From Planococcus sp. MER TA 32b (GTDB taxonomy: Bacteria; Bacillota; Bacilli; Bacillales_A; Planococcaceae), in assembly GCA_023715185.1 (NCBI GenBank), contig JAMCAN010000001.1:620001-684000 (forward strand): a stretch of 64,000 bases of DNA, given 5' to 3'. Below are positions 1 to 8,953 of the stretch, piece after piece (the stretch's first letter is position 1; every line of letters starts with the position of its first letter). The notes below the pieces were generated by a model. That model did not search any database. It saw only the letters and a list, made by a program, of their open reading frames with translations, and had not been told where the DNA came from. Position numbers and translations under genes: made by a program.

Positions 1-1
1 G

Positions 2-1129
2 CAGGCTGCAGGTGACCTTATCCAAAATGATAAAGTGGAAAAAGTCTATCTTGCGGATGTCGACACTGGCAAAGCGGAAGTCTTTAAGCGAACGTTGAAC
101 AGTGACAAGCTGGAAGTGCTCTATTTGGATGCGAATGACGATCAATCGTTGAAATCGGTTATATCCAAAGCGGATGTGATGATCAATGCCCTTTTCTACA
201 CTTTTAATGTCAAAGCAGCGGAAATCGCGCTTGAATGCGGCGTCCATGCTGTTGATCTGGGTGGGCACATCGGCGGTGCTACCGATGCGGTATTAAAACT
301 TCATGAAAAAGCTCTTGAAAAAGGAGTGACGCTTATACCGGACCTCGGGGTAGCTCCTGGAATGATCAACATCATTACCGGATATGGGGCCGGCAAACTT
401 GACCGTGTCAGTGACATCAAAATATTGGTAGGCGGCATTCCCGTCCATCCTGAACCGCCTCTTCAGTACAATCATGTTTTTTCATTGGATGGGGTTTTTG
501 ACCATTACACAGATCCGTCACACGTTCTGCGGGACGGAAAACTATTGGAAGTTCCTTCACTTTCTGAAATCGAGCATGTTGAATTTGAAGAGTTCGGTGA
601 GCTGGAAGCGTTCCACACATCCGGCGGGACATCGACAATGACTGATACATTCAGTGACATCGACAATCTGGAATATAAAACGCTTCGTTATAAAGGACAT
701 GCTGAAAAATTCCAATTGCTTGTCGATCTCGGTTTCACAGACCGTGAGAAAAAGGTGACGGTAGACGGACAGGAAGTCAGGACCCGTGATGTTCTGCGGG
801 AAGTTTTAACCCCGATAACAGAATTGGGGGATAAAGAAGACGCGGTTGTGCTGAGGATATCTGTATCGGGCACAAAAGATAATGAGGAACTGACTTTCAT
901 TTATAATATGGTAACCAAAAAAGATCGTCAGTCAGGCGTGACTGCGATGGCCCGGGCTACCGCTTTTACCATTTCCGCAGTAGCGCAGATGATCGGAACA
1001 GGTCTGATCGATAAGCGGGGTTCATATCCGCCGGAACTTATTGTGCCGGGAGATGAATATATCAGGGAAATGGCGAAGCGCGGAGTTGAAATCAAAGAAA
1101 CAGTGCAGCGGACAGCGTTTCAGCAATAA
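2..1129 (+). CDS. Lysine 6-dehydrogenase-like protein (saccharopine dehydrogenase family), 5' end outside window
   Basis: The reading frame is open to the left edge (frame starts at base 2), so the N-terminus with the Rossmann glycine motif is missing; the GTG at 35 is internal. Visible landmarks are the second half of the NAD-binding domain (LADVD, then ADVMINALFY), the DLGGHIGG segment, PDLGVAPGM and a long C-terminal catalytic domain with PEPPLQYNHVFSLDG and AFHTSGGTSTM. From memory this closely follows the Geobacillus lysine 6-dehydrogenase, which oxidises L-lysine to alpha-aminoadipate semialdehyde. The acyl-CoA dehydrogenase 26 bp downstream is in the same transcription unit, which would suit a lysine-to-glutaryl-CoA route. 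The family is certain; the substrate is inferred. Confidence 0.8.
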   Translation, partial: QAAGDLIQNDKVEKVYLADVDTGKAEVFKRTLNSDKLEVLYLDANDDQSLKSVISKADVMINALFYTFNVKAAEIALECGVHAVDLGGHIGGATDAVLKLHEKALEKGVTLIPDLGVAPGMINIITGYGAGKLDRVSDIKILVGGIPVHPEPPLQYNHVFSLDGVFDHYTDPSHVLRDGKLLEVPSLSEIEHVEFEEFGELEAFHTSGGTSTMTDTFSDIDNLEYKTLRYKGHAEKFQLLVDLGFTDREKKVTVDGQEVRTRDVLREVLTPITELGDKEDAVVLRISVSGTKDNEELTFIYNMVTKKDRQSGVTAMARATAFTISAVAQMIGTGLIDKRGSYPPELIVPGDEYIREMAKRGVEIKETVQRTAFQQ

Positions 1130-1155
1130 GAAATAAGGCGTCGGGAGGTTTTGAA

Positions 1156-2349
1156 ATGGACTTCAGTTTTTCAGAGGAACAATCACTGTTAAGAAAGACG
1201 GTCAGGCAATTTGTGGATAATGAAATCCTTCCGCATATCGGAGAATGGGATACTAAAGGCGGCTTTGATCCGATAATTTGGAAACGGCTGGCTGAGCTCG
1301 GGCTGATGGGCGTCTGTATTCCTGAAAAATATGGCGGCAGCGGGATGGATTATAACTCGCTTGCGATTGTCTGTGAAGAATTGGAAAGAGGGGACACGGC
1401 GTTTCGGACAGCTGTGTCAGTCCATACCGGATTAAATTCGATGACGATTCTTCAATGGGGGACGGAAGAACAGAAGCGGAAATTTTTATTGCCGCAGGCG
1501 AAAGGCGAGAAAATCGGTGCTTTCGGATTGACCGAACCCGGCGCGGGGTCAGATGTGGCGGCACTTTCCAGTACAGCGGTCCGCGATGGCGAAGAGTATA
1601 TCCTGAACGGACAAAAGACCTGGATATCGTTATGTGATTCGGCCGATCATTTTATCGTTTTCGCCTATACGGATAAAGCTGAAAAACATAAAGGAATCAG
1701 CGCTTTTATCGTCGAGCGTGACCGCGAAGGATTTTCATCCAAAGCGATCAAAGGGAAGTACGGGATCCGCGCGGGAAATACAGGAGAAATATTTTTAGAA
1801 GATGTGCGCATACCAGCCGGCAATAGATTGGGTGAAGAAGGGGAAGGTTTCAAGATCGCGATGGCTTCCCTGGATAACGGGCGGTTTACCGTAGCGGCGG
1901 GAGCTTGTGGCTTGATCGGCGCTTGTATCGAGGAAAGTGTGAATTACTGCCGCACCCGTTCGACATTCGGAAAATTGATTGGTGAGCATCAATTGGTGCA
2001 GCGAATGATCGCGCGCATGGAGGCGGGCTATCAGATGAGCCGCTTGTTGGTATACCGGGCGGGAGAGATGAAAAACCAGGGAATCAGGAACACCAGAGAA
2101 ACGTCTCTCGCGAAATGGCAGGCTTGTGATTTCGCCAATAAGGCAGCTGATGACGCAGTCCAAATACACGGTGCATATGGCTATTCCGATGAATACCCTG
2201 TAGCCCGGTTTTTGAGGAACTCGAAAGCGCCGGTAATTTATGAAGGCACCCGTGAAATCCATACAATTATGCAGGCGGAATATGTATTGGGTATGAGAGA
2301 GGATAGGAATTTAAATAAAATGCTTCCCAAATGGCCGTTTGAGGATTAA
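1156..2349 (+). CDS. Acyl-CoA dehydrogenase
   Basis: A 397-residue FAD-dependent acyl-CoA dehydrogenase of full family length. It carries the N-terminal helical domain, the flavin-contact segment FGLTEPGAGSD, and the C-terminal IYEGTREIHTIMQ segment in which Glu363 is the expected catalytic base. It would introduce the alpha-beta double bond in an acyl-CoA and pass electrons to an electron-transferring flavoprotein. GGGAGG sits just before the ATG. It is co-transcribed with the lysine 6-dehydrogenase-like gene, so glutaryl-CoA is an attractive substrate, but short-chain or branched acyl-CoAs cannot be excluded from sequence. Confidence 0.88.
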   Translation: MDFSFSEEQSLLRKTVRQFVDNEILPHIGEWDTKGGFDPIIWKRLAELGLMGVCIPEKYGGSGMDYNSLAIVCEELERGDTAFRTAVSVHTGLNSMTILQWGTEEQKRKFLLPQAKGEKIGAFGLTEPGAGSDVAALSSTAVRDGEEYILNGQKTWISLCDSADHFIVFAYTDKAEKHKGISAFIVERDREGFSSKAIKGKYGIRAGNTGEIFLEDVRIPAGNRLGEEGEGFKIAMASLDNGRFTVAAGACGLIGACIEESVNYCRTRSTFGKLIGEHQLVQRMIARMEAGYQMSRLLVYRAGEMKNQGIRNTRETSLAKWQACDFANKAADDAVQIHGAYGYSDEYPVARFLRNSKAPVIYEGTREIHTIMQAEYVLGMREDRNLNKMLPKWPFED

Positions 2350-2375
2350 GGAATATTGCTGAAGCTGAATGAAAA

Positions 2376-2416
2376 AGACCGCAAAGAGAGGGGGGTTCTT
2401 CTTTGCGGCCTTTTTT
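2376..2416. terminator. Bidirectional intrinsic terminator
   Basis: An inverted repeat (GACCGCAAAGAG with TTCTTTGCGGCC) followed by TTTTTT lies between the acyl-CoA dehydrogenase and the convergent lipid kinase gene; it probably serves both. Confidence 0.8.
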
Positions 2417-2422
2417 ATTTGT

Positions 2423-3334
2423 CTATTCAATGATTTCCGGTAGTTTAGGTGTAAACATTTTCAGATTTTGAGGAAGGATTTCAATATCGGCGGGAGTTTT
2501 CAGATAGATTTCCCCATCCGTGTCGATATCCATCGGCTCATCTGTCGTGATGCTTACACATTCCCCCTGATAATGCCGGATATGAGCTAATTCTTCCATC
2601 GGCACATCCGGTTTTGATAATGAAAACCATTCCAATATGGCGGCAATCGAGGAAGTCTGAACGATGAAGATATCCAGAAGCCCATCGGAAGGATCGATTG
2701 AATCCATCGGGAAAGAATGGGTTCCAATGGATTTGCCGTTCATGACAAGTACAAGGACGCCATTTTCTTCGTATTCAACGCCATCAACGGTCAAATGGAT
2801 GGAAAACGGTTCGGTTTGCCGCATTGACTGCAGCCCGCTCATGAAATAACTCAATTTTCCATAACGTTCTTTAAATTGGATATCAATGTTTGTAGAAGCG
2901 TCCGTAATGATCCCGATCCCTGCAAAATTCAGGAAGGAGTGGCCGTTTATACTTGCGGTGTCAATTCCCTTTATCGTTCCGGCAGCCAATTCCTCGGCAG
3001 CCAAGGTCAAGTCCATTGGAATATCAAGTGTCCGCGCAAAATCGTTGCATGTGCCGCTGGGAATTATTCCAAGGGGAGGAGGCGCGGTTACATCTGATAA
3101 TGCCTGTACAGCGTCATGGATTGTGCCATCTCCTCCGGCGACAAATAATGCGTCGGCGTCGACAGCCAATGTTCTGCACGCGGCTTTCAATTCATCCGGG
3201 CTGTTTGTCTGGACCAGTTCCAGTTTTTCTGAAACCGAAGCCAAAGCGGGCACAGCCATAGCGATGACCGAGTCCGCCGTGGACGCTCCCGCTTGTCCGT
3301 TATACAATAATATTGAACGTTTAAATCTCGGCAC
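2423..3334 (-). CDS. Diacylglycerol kinase family lipid kinase
   Basis: A 303-residue soluble lipid kinase of the DagK/YegS/sphingosine-kinase fold. The nucleotide-binding GGDGT motif is at residues 67-71, followed by IPSGTCNDFAR, and the C-terminal domain ends with DTDGEIYLKTP. It would phosphorylate diacylglycerol or a related lipid with ATP at the membrane surface, feeding phospholipid recycling. The ATG is preceded by AAGGAGGA. It is transcribed alone, divergently from the alanyl-tRNA editing gene. B. subtilis DgkB and several paralogs share this architecture, so I do not assign a symbol. Confidence 0.85.
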   Translation of the reverse strand: MPRFKRSILLYNGQAGASTADSVIAMAVPALASVSEKLELVQTNSPDELKAACRTLAVDADALFVAGGDGTIHDAVQALSDVTAPPPLGIIPSGTCNDFARTLDIPMDLTLAAEELAAGTIKGIDTASINGHSFLNFAGIGIITDASTNIDIQFKERYGKLSYFMSGLQSMRQTEPFSIHLTVDGVEYEENGVLVLVMNGKSIGTHSFPMDSIDPSDGLLDIFIVQTSSIAAILEWFSLSKPDVPMEELAHIRHYQGECVSITTDEPMDIDTDGEIYLKTPADIEILPQNLKMFTPKLPEIIE

Positions 3335-3406
3335 AGTAAATCCTCCTTATAACTGCTCTTATTATTTATATTTCCACTGGAAGCGTACCGATAAACTACA
3401 AATAAT

Positions 3407-3422
3407 ACTGTTTGAAAACAGT
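3407..3422. promoter_or_regulatory. Perfect palindrome in the divergent promoter region
   Basis: ACTGTTT-GA-AAACAGT is a perfect inverted repeat ending just before the AGGAGG (3425-3430) of the downstream gene. It lies where a repressor would cover the leader of the alanyl-tRNA editing gene. No known regulator is recognised. Confidence 0.3.
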
Positions 3423-3437
3423 TTAGGAGGCAGATGG

Positions 3438-4619
3438 ATGACAGACAAGATTTATTATCAGGATGCGGCAGCAAAGACAGCGATGGCAAATGTGCTGGAA
3501 ACTGGTATAGATGCAAAAGGGCATTACGCAGTGCTGGACCGCAGCTGCTTTTATCCGGAGGGCGGGGGCCAGCCTGCGGATAAAGGAGTGATCGGGCAAA
3601 CTGAAGTTACTGATGTCCAGGCACTCGACGGAGAAATTCGTCATTACATTGCCGGTAGACTGGAAGCGGGCGAATACGAAATTTCAATCGACTGGGAACG
3701 CCGCTTCGATCATATGCAACAGCATACGGGGCAGCATTTGCTGAGCGCGATTTTTGAAGATGAGCTGGGCATGCCGACGAAAAGCTTTCATCTGGGAACG
3801 GAAAGGGTATCGATAGACCTGGATGTTTCGAAGATAAGCGCAGACCAAATAAAGATAGTTGAGAAACAAGTGAATTCATTGATTTACAGCCAGCTTCCGA
3901 TAGAGACGGAGTGGGTTGCGCAGGAACAGGCTATGGGGATGAAGCTGCGCAAAAAACCGGCGGTCCACGGAGATATCCGGCTGGTGAAAATAGCGGATAT
4001 TGATATTAATGCCTGCGGAGGAACCCATTTGAGCAATACAGCTCAACTCGGTTTGCTGAAAATCATCCGCACCGAAAAAGCGAAAGGCGGTACCCGCGTT
4101 TACTTTTTAAGCGGCAAACGCGCAATGGAACATTTTGATTTGCTGCAATCAGTCACCGATCAATTGACAATAAGTTTAAATGCTCCTGCAGCTGGTCTGG
4201 CTGAAGCGGCTGAAGCTGTTTTGAACGACAGGAAAGCCAAGGATAAACAATTGAAAAATATTTCGCTGGAGTACATGAAGCTTGAAGCGGAAAACATGAA
4301 ACCTGAGGAAACTTTGATAATCCGGGATTTCAGTGGGCGACCGTTCAAAGATGTGCAGCAATTGGCGAAACTGACAGCGGAAAAGCATGATTCATCATAT
4401 TTGCTGTTCTTTATTTCTGAAGAAGAAAATACCCGCTTTGTCTGTGCAAAAGGCAAAAATGCGCCTGGAAACATGAAGCAGGTGCTTGGCGAAATTCTGG
4501 AAGACGCTGGCGGCAACGTGGGCGGAAAAGAGAATCTGGCGCAGGGCGGCATCAGGCATAAAGGTGGACTGGATGCATATTCCGCTGCGTTTCGGGACTT
4601 AGTCGAAAAAATTACATAA
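3438..4619 (+). CDS. Alanyl-tRNA editing protein (AlaX-type, with DHHA1 domain)
   Basis: A 393-residue freestanding editing protein that would deacylate Ser-tRNA(Ala) or Gly-tRNA(Ala) made in error by alanyl-tRNA synthetase. The zinc-binding editing site is complete: H96/H100 in HTGQH and C193/H197 in CGGTH. Residues about 290-393 resemble the DHHA1 domain, with NVGGKENLAQGGIRHKGGL. The start at 3438 (ATG-ACA-GAC-AAG) is chosen because AGGAGG lies 7 bases upstream; the open frame reaches back to 2886, but that part is antisense to the lipid kinase. It stands alone. Confidence 0.87.
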   Translation: MTDKIYYQDAAAKTAMANVLETGIDAKGHYAVLDRSCFYPEGGGQPADKGVIGQTEVTDVQALDGEIRHYIAGRLEAGEYEISIDWERRFDHMQQHTGQHLLSAIFEDELGMPTKSFHLGTERVSIDLDVSKISADQIKIVEKQVNSLIYSQLPIETEWVAQEQAMGMKLRKKPAVHGDIRLVKIADIDINACGGTHLSNTAQLGLLKIIRTEKAKGGTRVYFLSGKRAMEHFDLLQSVTDQLTISLNAPAAGLAEAAEAVLNDRKAKDKQLKNISLEYMKLEAENMKPEETLIIRDFSGRPFKDVQQLAKLTAEKHDSSYLLFFISEEENTRFVCAKGKNAPGNMKQVLGEILEDAGGNVGGKENLAQGGIRHKGGLDAYSAAFRDLVEKIT

Positions 4620-4622
4620 ATT

Positions 4623-4640
4623 CTGTAACTTTTCTGTAAC
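4623..4640 (+). promoter_or_regulatory. CTGTAAC direct repeat, 11-bp period
   Basis: CTGTAAC occurs at 4623 and again at 4634, one helical turn apart, about 50 bp before the beta-propeller gene. Such a tandem half-site layout is typical of OmpR/PhoB-class response regulators. No -10/-35 pair is clear. The element is suggestive only. Confidence 0.25.
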
Positions 4641-4687
4641 ATGTCTGTCTAATAAGTAAAAGCAGGCAGAAAGGATGTGGATGATAC

Positions 4688-6835
4688 ATGAAGAAAAGAA
4701 GTTTATGGCTTGTTGCGGCTGCGCTTATAGCAGCTGTAGGAATCGGTTTTGCTTTCATGATTGATAAAGTGTCGATAAGCGCCTCATCCATTGCATTGGC
4801 AGAACAAGGGTGGAGAGCCAACTTTTCTTCCCCACTCCATTCTGATGCAATTGAAAAAGGGCATATCTATTTGACGGATGCAGAAGAAGAACCTGTCGAC
4901 GTCGAAATGACATTGCGAGAAAACGGAAAGACGCTTGAAATACCGGAAATTTCAACCGGGCAATATATACTGCATGTTAAAAAGTCTGCGATTAAAGGGA
5001 AGTTTCTGAAGAGCCTCGCAAACAATCAGGTGGAATTCTCGGTCCAGGAAGAAATTACCGCCTTATCGAATGAAGAAGAGTTGAAAGCATACTTCAACCA
5101 ATTGCTTGAATTGCAGAAGAATAATGAGCGTTATGGAGCTTTCGGTGAGGGCTCAGGGATGGCGGCTGAAGAATCCGCTGCCAGTGACTCATCCGGATCA
5201 GGCGAAAGCGGCAATCACTCTTCCACCAATAACCAGGTGGAAGGAGTCGATGAAGCGGATCTCGTAAAAACGGATGGCTCATATATTTATTCGATCAGCG
5301 ATTCTAGAGTCCTGATAACGGATGCGCGTAATCCCGATGATTTGACGCAAGGAGCGGAATTATTGCTGGAGCCGGAAATGTATCCGCAGGAGTTATTCCT
5401 GTCAGAAGATATTTTAGTGGTAATGGGCAGCCAGTACGGCACAGCGCCGATGGAAGGGAAAGTAAGCGCGGAAGCAGCTCCGCATATATCGATGACCAGT
5501 GTCTCCCTCTATGACATCAGCGATCCGGCTTCACCGCAGTTTCTTCGGAAAGTCGGAACGGAAGGCAGCCTGAACGGAGCAAGACTGACTGAAGGCATCC
5601 TCTATTATGTCACGAATAACTATCCGGATATTTGGATGATGGAGGATGAGGATGATGTCGAACTTCGCCCGATGATCTTCGATTCGAAAAACGGCAAAAA
5701 CTTTTCAGCTTTGCCATATGACCGGATTTCCATTTTGCCGGGGACGATGGAAGGCAGTTACAGTATTGTTTCAGCAATAGATCTGTCTGACGCGGAAGAA
5801 AATGAAGTGTCGACAGAAGGCTTCCTCGGCGGCAGTGAGCAGCTCTATATGACAAAGGAAAACCTATATCTGACGGCTTCGGCTTATGTGCCGATGGATG
5901 AAGAAGAAACGGACGACAATATGTCCATGGACATTTGGATTCCGCAATTGGCAAACACCGAAATCTTTAAATTTGCTTTGGATAAAACGAATATCACTTT
6001 CCTTGCGTCCAGTGAAGTGAAAGGTTCATTGCTGAATCAATTTTCCATGGACGAATACAACGGCTTCTTCAGAATTGTGACTACTGAAGGCGTTGCATGG
6101 GATGAAGCGTCCCCTTCAAAAAACCATCTTTTCATTCTGGATGGCGGTATGGAGCAGGTGGGTTCAGTAGAAGACCTGGCGAAAGGTGAAAGAATCTATT
6201 CAGCCCGCTTTATGGGTGACAAAGCTTATATGGTGACATTCAAGGAAACAGATCCTTTGTTTGTCATTGATGTAGCAGCGCCTTCTTCTCCAAAGGTGCT
6301 GGGAGAATTGAAAATACCCGGTTTCTCCAATTATTTGCATCCATTGGGTGAAGACCACCTTGTCGGTTTTGGTTCCGATACAAAAGTGGAATCCTCGAAA
6401 GAAGGGGAAGCGCGAGTGGTTATGGGTGGCATGAAAATCTCTTTATTCGACGTCAGTGATTTCAATAATCCGGTAGAAAAGGATACTGAAGTGATTGGAG
6501 GGCAGGGAACGAGCTCCGCCCTGCAATACGACCATAAAGCATTGTTCACTCATCAGGAAAGAAATCTCTTTGGTTTCCCAATTTCTCTTTACAGTGAAAC
6601 TAACGGTGATTACATCGAATTTGAGGGGGAAGGGGCGATGATCTATACCATTACTACGGAAGGCATCGAACAGACAGCAAATTTGGTGAAGGAAAGTTCC
6701 GCCCAATATGAGGATTGGAACAGCACTGTCCAGCGCCTCGTTTATATTGAGGATACCCTGTTTACAATCGCCAACAGCGAAATTAAGAGCTATGACTTGA
6801 ATTCATTTGAAATCAGGGACACCATCGAATACTGA
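4688..6835 (+). CDS. Secreted or membrane-anchored beta-propeller domain protein
   Basis: A 715-residue protein with a positively charged start and one hydrophobic segment (about residues 6-24), then extracytoplasmic sequence. The signature TNNQVEGVDEADLVKTDG (around residue 180) is the hallmark of the Beta_propel family (PF09826), and the following 500 residues show repeated beta-rich blocks such as SLYDISDPASPQFL and ISLFDVSDFNNPV. An Ig-like N-terminal region precedes a Ser/Gly-rich linker. The biochemical role of the family is unknown; it probably sits outside the membrane. It is monocistronic, with its own terminator. Confidence 0.8.
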   Translation: MKKRSLWLVAAALIAAVGIGFAFMIDKVSISASSIALAEQGWRANFSSPLHSDAIEKGHIYLTDAEEEPVDVEMTLRENGKTLEIPEISTGQYILHVKKSAIKGKFLKSLANNQVEFSVQEEITALSNEEELKAYFNQLLELQKNNERYGAFGEGSGMAAEESAASDSSGSGESGNHSSTNNQVEGVDEADLVKTDGSYIYSISDSRVLITDARNPDDLTQGAELLLEPEMYPQELFLSEDILVVMGSQYGTAPMEGKVSAEAAPHISMTSVSLYDISDPASPQFLRKVGTEGSLNGARLTEGILYYVTNNYPDIWMMEDEDDVELRPMIFDSKNGKNFSALPYDRISILPGTMEGSYSIVSAIDLSDAEENEVSTEGFLGGSEQLYMTKENLYLTASAYVPMDEEETDDNMSMDIWIPQLANTEIFKFALDKTNITFLASSEVKGSLLNQFSMDEYNGFFRIVTTEGVAWDEASPSKNHLFILDGGMEQVGSVEDLAKGERIYSARFMGDKAYMVTFKETDPLFVIDVAAPSSPKVLGELKIPGFSNYLHPLGEDHLVGFGSDTKVESSKEGEARVVMGGMKISLFDVSDFNNPVEKDTEVIGGQGTSSALQYDHKALFTHQERNLFGFPISLYSETNGDYIEFEGEGAMIYTITTEGIEQTANLVKESSAQYEDWNSTVQRLVYIEDTLFTIANSEIKSYDLNSFEIRDTIEY

Positions 6836-6847
6836 GATACCGAAGAA

Positions 6848-6879
6848 ACGTGCCAGGAAAATTGCCCTGGCACGTTTTT
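6848..6879 (+). terminator. Intrinsic terminator of the beta-propeller gene
   Basis: A 10-bp perfect stem (ACGTGCCAGG with CCTGGCACGT) is followed by a T-run. Confidence 0.88.
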
Positions 6880-6905
6880 ATATTGGCAGAAAAGGGAAGA
6901 ACAAT

Positions 6906-6920
6906 AGTATTCTGAAAATT
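6906..6920 (+). promoter_or_regulatory. Possible CodY box upstream of the alcohol dehydrogenase
   Basis: AGTATTCTGAAAATT matches the 15-bp CodY consensus AATTTTCWGAAAATT at 13 positions and ends 5 bases before the Shine-Dalgarno region of the dehydrogenase. At this position a bound repressor would block transcription. Two-mismatch matches occur by chance in AT-rich DNA, so this is tentative. Confidence 0.3.
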
Positions 6921-6937
6921 CACAGGAGGGATAGCAG

Positions 6938-8077
6938 ATGAAGGGTGTAACTTTTCAAGGAGCAAAAGATATTCAAGTGAAAAAGGTCAAAGATCCGGAA
7001 ATCCAGAAAAAAGACGATATCATCATTAAAGTCACTTCCACAGCGATTTGCGGATCCGATTTGCATATTTATCAGGGAGCATTGCCGACCCATAAAGATT
7101 ATGTGATCGGCCACGAGCCGATGGGGATTGTAGAAGAAGTCGGTTCTGAAGTGACAAAAGTGAAAAAAGGGGACCGTGTCGTCATTCCCTTTAACGTAAG
7201 TTGCGGTGAATGTTTCTATTGCAATCACGAAATGGAGAGCCAATGCGACAACTCGAACAGCAATCCGCACTTCGATACCGGCGGATACTTCGGGTTCACG
7301 GAACGCTACGGCAATTATCCTGGCGGCCAGGCAGAATACTTACGCGTACCTTATGCAAACTTTATGCCGTTTGTCATTCCGGAATCATCGGAACTCGAAG
7401 ATGAATCAGTGCTGTTCCTGTCTGATGTTCTGCCGACTGCCTACTGGAGTGTTGAGCACTCAGGCGTTAAACCGGGCGACACTGTTGTCGTTCTAGGCTG
7501 TGGCCCAGTAGGGTTGATGGCGCAGAAATTCGCCTGGATGAAAGGTGCTTCGCGCGTCATTGCAGTTGATGAACTGCCATACCGTATGGAAAAGGCTAAG
7601 AGAATAAACAATGTAGAGATCGTCGATTTCAGCCAGCACGATAATACAGGCGCATTCATTCATGACCTGACAAAAGGCGGAGCCCGCGTAGTCATCGATT
7701 GTGTCGGCATGGACGGCAAGAAATCCCCGATGGAAGCGGCGCAGCAGAAACTGAAACTGCAAGGCGGTACCTTAAGCGCCATCGATATTGCAAAAGACGC
7801 GGTCAGCAAATTTGGTACGATTCAACTGACTGGTGTATACGGGTTGACTTATAATATGTTCCCGCTTGGCAATATTTTCGAACGGAATGTAACGATGAAG
7901 ATGGGACAGGCGCCGGTAGTCCACCTGATGCCAAGGATTTTTGAAATGATCAACAGCGGAGAAATCGATCCGCGCGAAATCATTTCCCATGTAATGCCGA
8001 TGGAACAGGCAAGCGCAGCTTACCAGATCTTCAACGACCATACAGACGAGTGTACAAAAGTAGTATTGAAACCTTAA
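6938..8077 (+). CDS. Zinc-dependent alcohol dehydrogenase (formaldehyde dehydrogenase-like MDR)
   Basis: A 379-residue medium-chain dehydrogenase. Catalytic zinc ligands are C38 (CGSDLH) and H59/E60 (GHE); the structural zinc site has C89, C92, C95 and C103. The NAD-binding loop is VVVLGCGPVG. Full length and an insertion after the structural zinc site resemble the glutathione-independent formaldehyde/threonine-like dehydrogenase subgroup rather than classical ethanol dehydrogenases. It would oxidise an alcohol or hydrated aldehyde with NAD; the substrate cannot be read from the sequence. AGGAGG precedes the ATG, and a terminator follows, so it is monocistronic. Confidence 0.85.
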   Translation: MKGVTFQGAKDIQVKKVKDPEIQKKDDIIIKVTSTAICGSDLHIYQGALPTHKDYVIGHEPMGIVEEVGSEVTKVKKGDRVVIPFNVSCGECFYCNHEMESQCDNSNSNPHFDTGGYFGFTERYGNYPGGQAEYLRVPYANFMPFVIPESSELEDESVLFLSDVLPTAYWSVEHSGVKPGDTVVVLGCGPVGLMAQKFAWMKGASRVIAVDELPYRMEKAKRINNVEIVDFSQHDNTGAFIHDLTKGGARVVIDCVGMDGKKSPMEAAQQKLKLQGGTLSAIDIAKDAVSKFGTIQLTGVYGLTYNMFPLGNIFERNVTMKMGQAPVVHLMPRIFEMINSGEIDPREIISHVMPMEQASAAYQIFNDHTDECTKVVLKP

Positions 8078-8100
8078 ACAAGTGAATATAGAGGCATTAT

Positions 8101-8134
8101 AAACGCTCCGCACATGCGGAGCGTTTAATTTTTT
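8101..8134 (+). terminator. Intrinsic terminator
   Basis: A 12-bp perfect inverted repeat (AAACGCTCCGCA with TGCGGAGCGTTT) is followed by a T-rich tail after the alcohol dehydrogenase gene. Confidence 0.85.
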
Positions 8135-8185
8135 GCCCGGGTGCTGTATCATTAGGGCAAGTGTAGAGAGAAAGGGGGAGCTCTT

Positions 8186-8941
8186 GTGAATCAGGCAGGA
8201 GAAACCAGAAGGGAACTGGCACTTGATTGTTTCCTTTTAGCTGGCAAGATCATGATGGAAAGCGGAGCTGAAACGTATCGCATTGAGGATACGATGATCC
8301 GCATGGCGGTTTCTCAGAAAATGATGGATTCCCATTGTTTTGTGACGCCCACAGGTATCATGTTCTCTCCAAGCAACGAGATGGCCACCAGATTTGTCCG
8401 CATTAACAGCAGGCGAACAGATCTGGAAAGAGTGGCTTTGGTGAACGCGGTCTCCAGGAGGCTGGTGGCCGGTGAGCTGACACTGCAACAGGCATATGAT
8501 GAAATGCTGATTATTGATCAGACGGATTATATGTTTCCGATACAGATTCAGGTACTGGCTGCTGCTGTGGCCAGTGGCTGTTTTCTCATCCTCCTTGGTG
8601 GAGGATGGGAGGACTTGCCTTTCGCTTTCATAATCGGGGGCACCGGCTTTTATATAGTTGAAACGATTCTGATACAGACGCGAGTCAAATTTTTTGCGGA
8701 ATTCATCGGTGCTTTGGCAATCGGGTTGCTGGCGTCGCTGGTTATATACGCAGGGCTCGGACAGGATCTGGATACCATAATTATCGGATCCGTCATGCCT
8801 CTTGTTCCGGGTTTGTTGATAACAAACGCGGTGAGGGATCTGATGGCGGGACATTTTGTTTCAGGGTTGTCCAAAGGCGCGGAAGCTTTTCTCACCGCTT
8901 TTGCCATCGGTGCAGGAATTGCATTAGTACTTTCATTTTAA
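8186..8941 (+). CDS. ThrE-type threonine/serine exporter, large subunit (YjjP-like)
   Basis: A 251-residue protein with a soluble N-terminal domain (about residues 1-115, including MMESGAETYRIEDTM) and about five hydrophobic helices containing SVMPLVPGLLITNAVRDLMAG. This is the ThrE N-terminal (DUF1212/YjjP) family. The GTG start at 8186 is preceded by AAAGGGGGA. Together with the next gene it forms the split version of the ThrE exporter, whose Corynebacterium fused form exports threonine and serine with proton exchange. Substrate here is inferred from the family. Confidence 0.83.
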   Translation: MNQAGETRRELALDCFLLAGKIMMESGAETYRIEDTMIRMAVSQKMMDSHCFVTPTGIMFSPSNEMATRFVRINSRRTDLERVALVNAVSRRLVAGELTLQQAYDEMLIIDQTDYMFPIQIQVLAAAVASGCFLILLGGGWEDLPFAFIIGGTGFYIVETILIQTRVKFFAEFIGALAIGLLASLVIYAGLGQDLDTIIIGSVMPLVPGLLITNAVRDLMAGHFVSGLSKGAEAFLTAFAIGAGIALVLSF

Positions 8942-8953
8942 AGGAGGAATTGG

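Noticed and set aside
2886-3437. N-terminal extension of the alanyl-tRNA editing protein to 577 residues
   Set aside because: The extra frame is antisense to the lipid kinase gene, lacks homology to the family, and a strong ribosome site marks the ATG at 3438.
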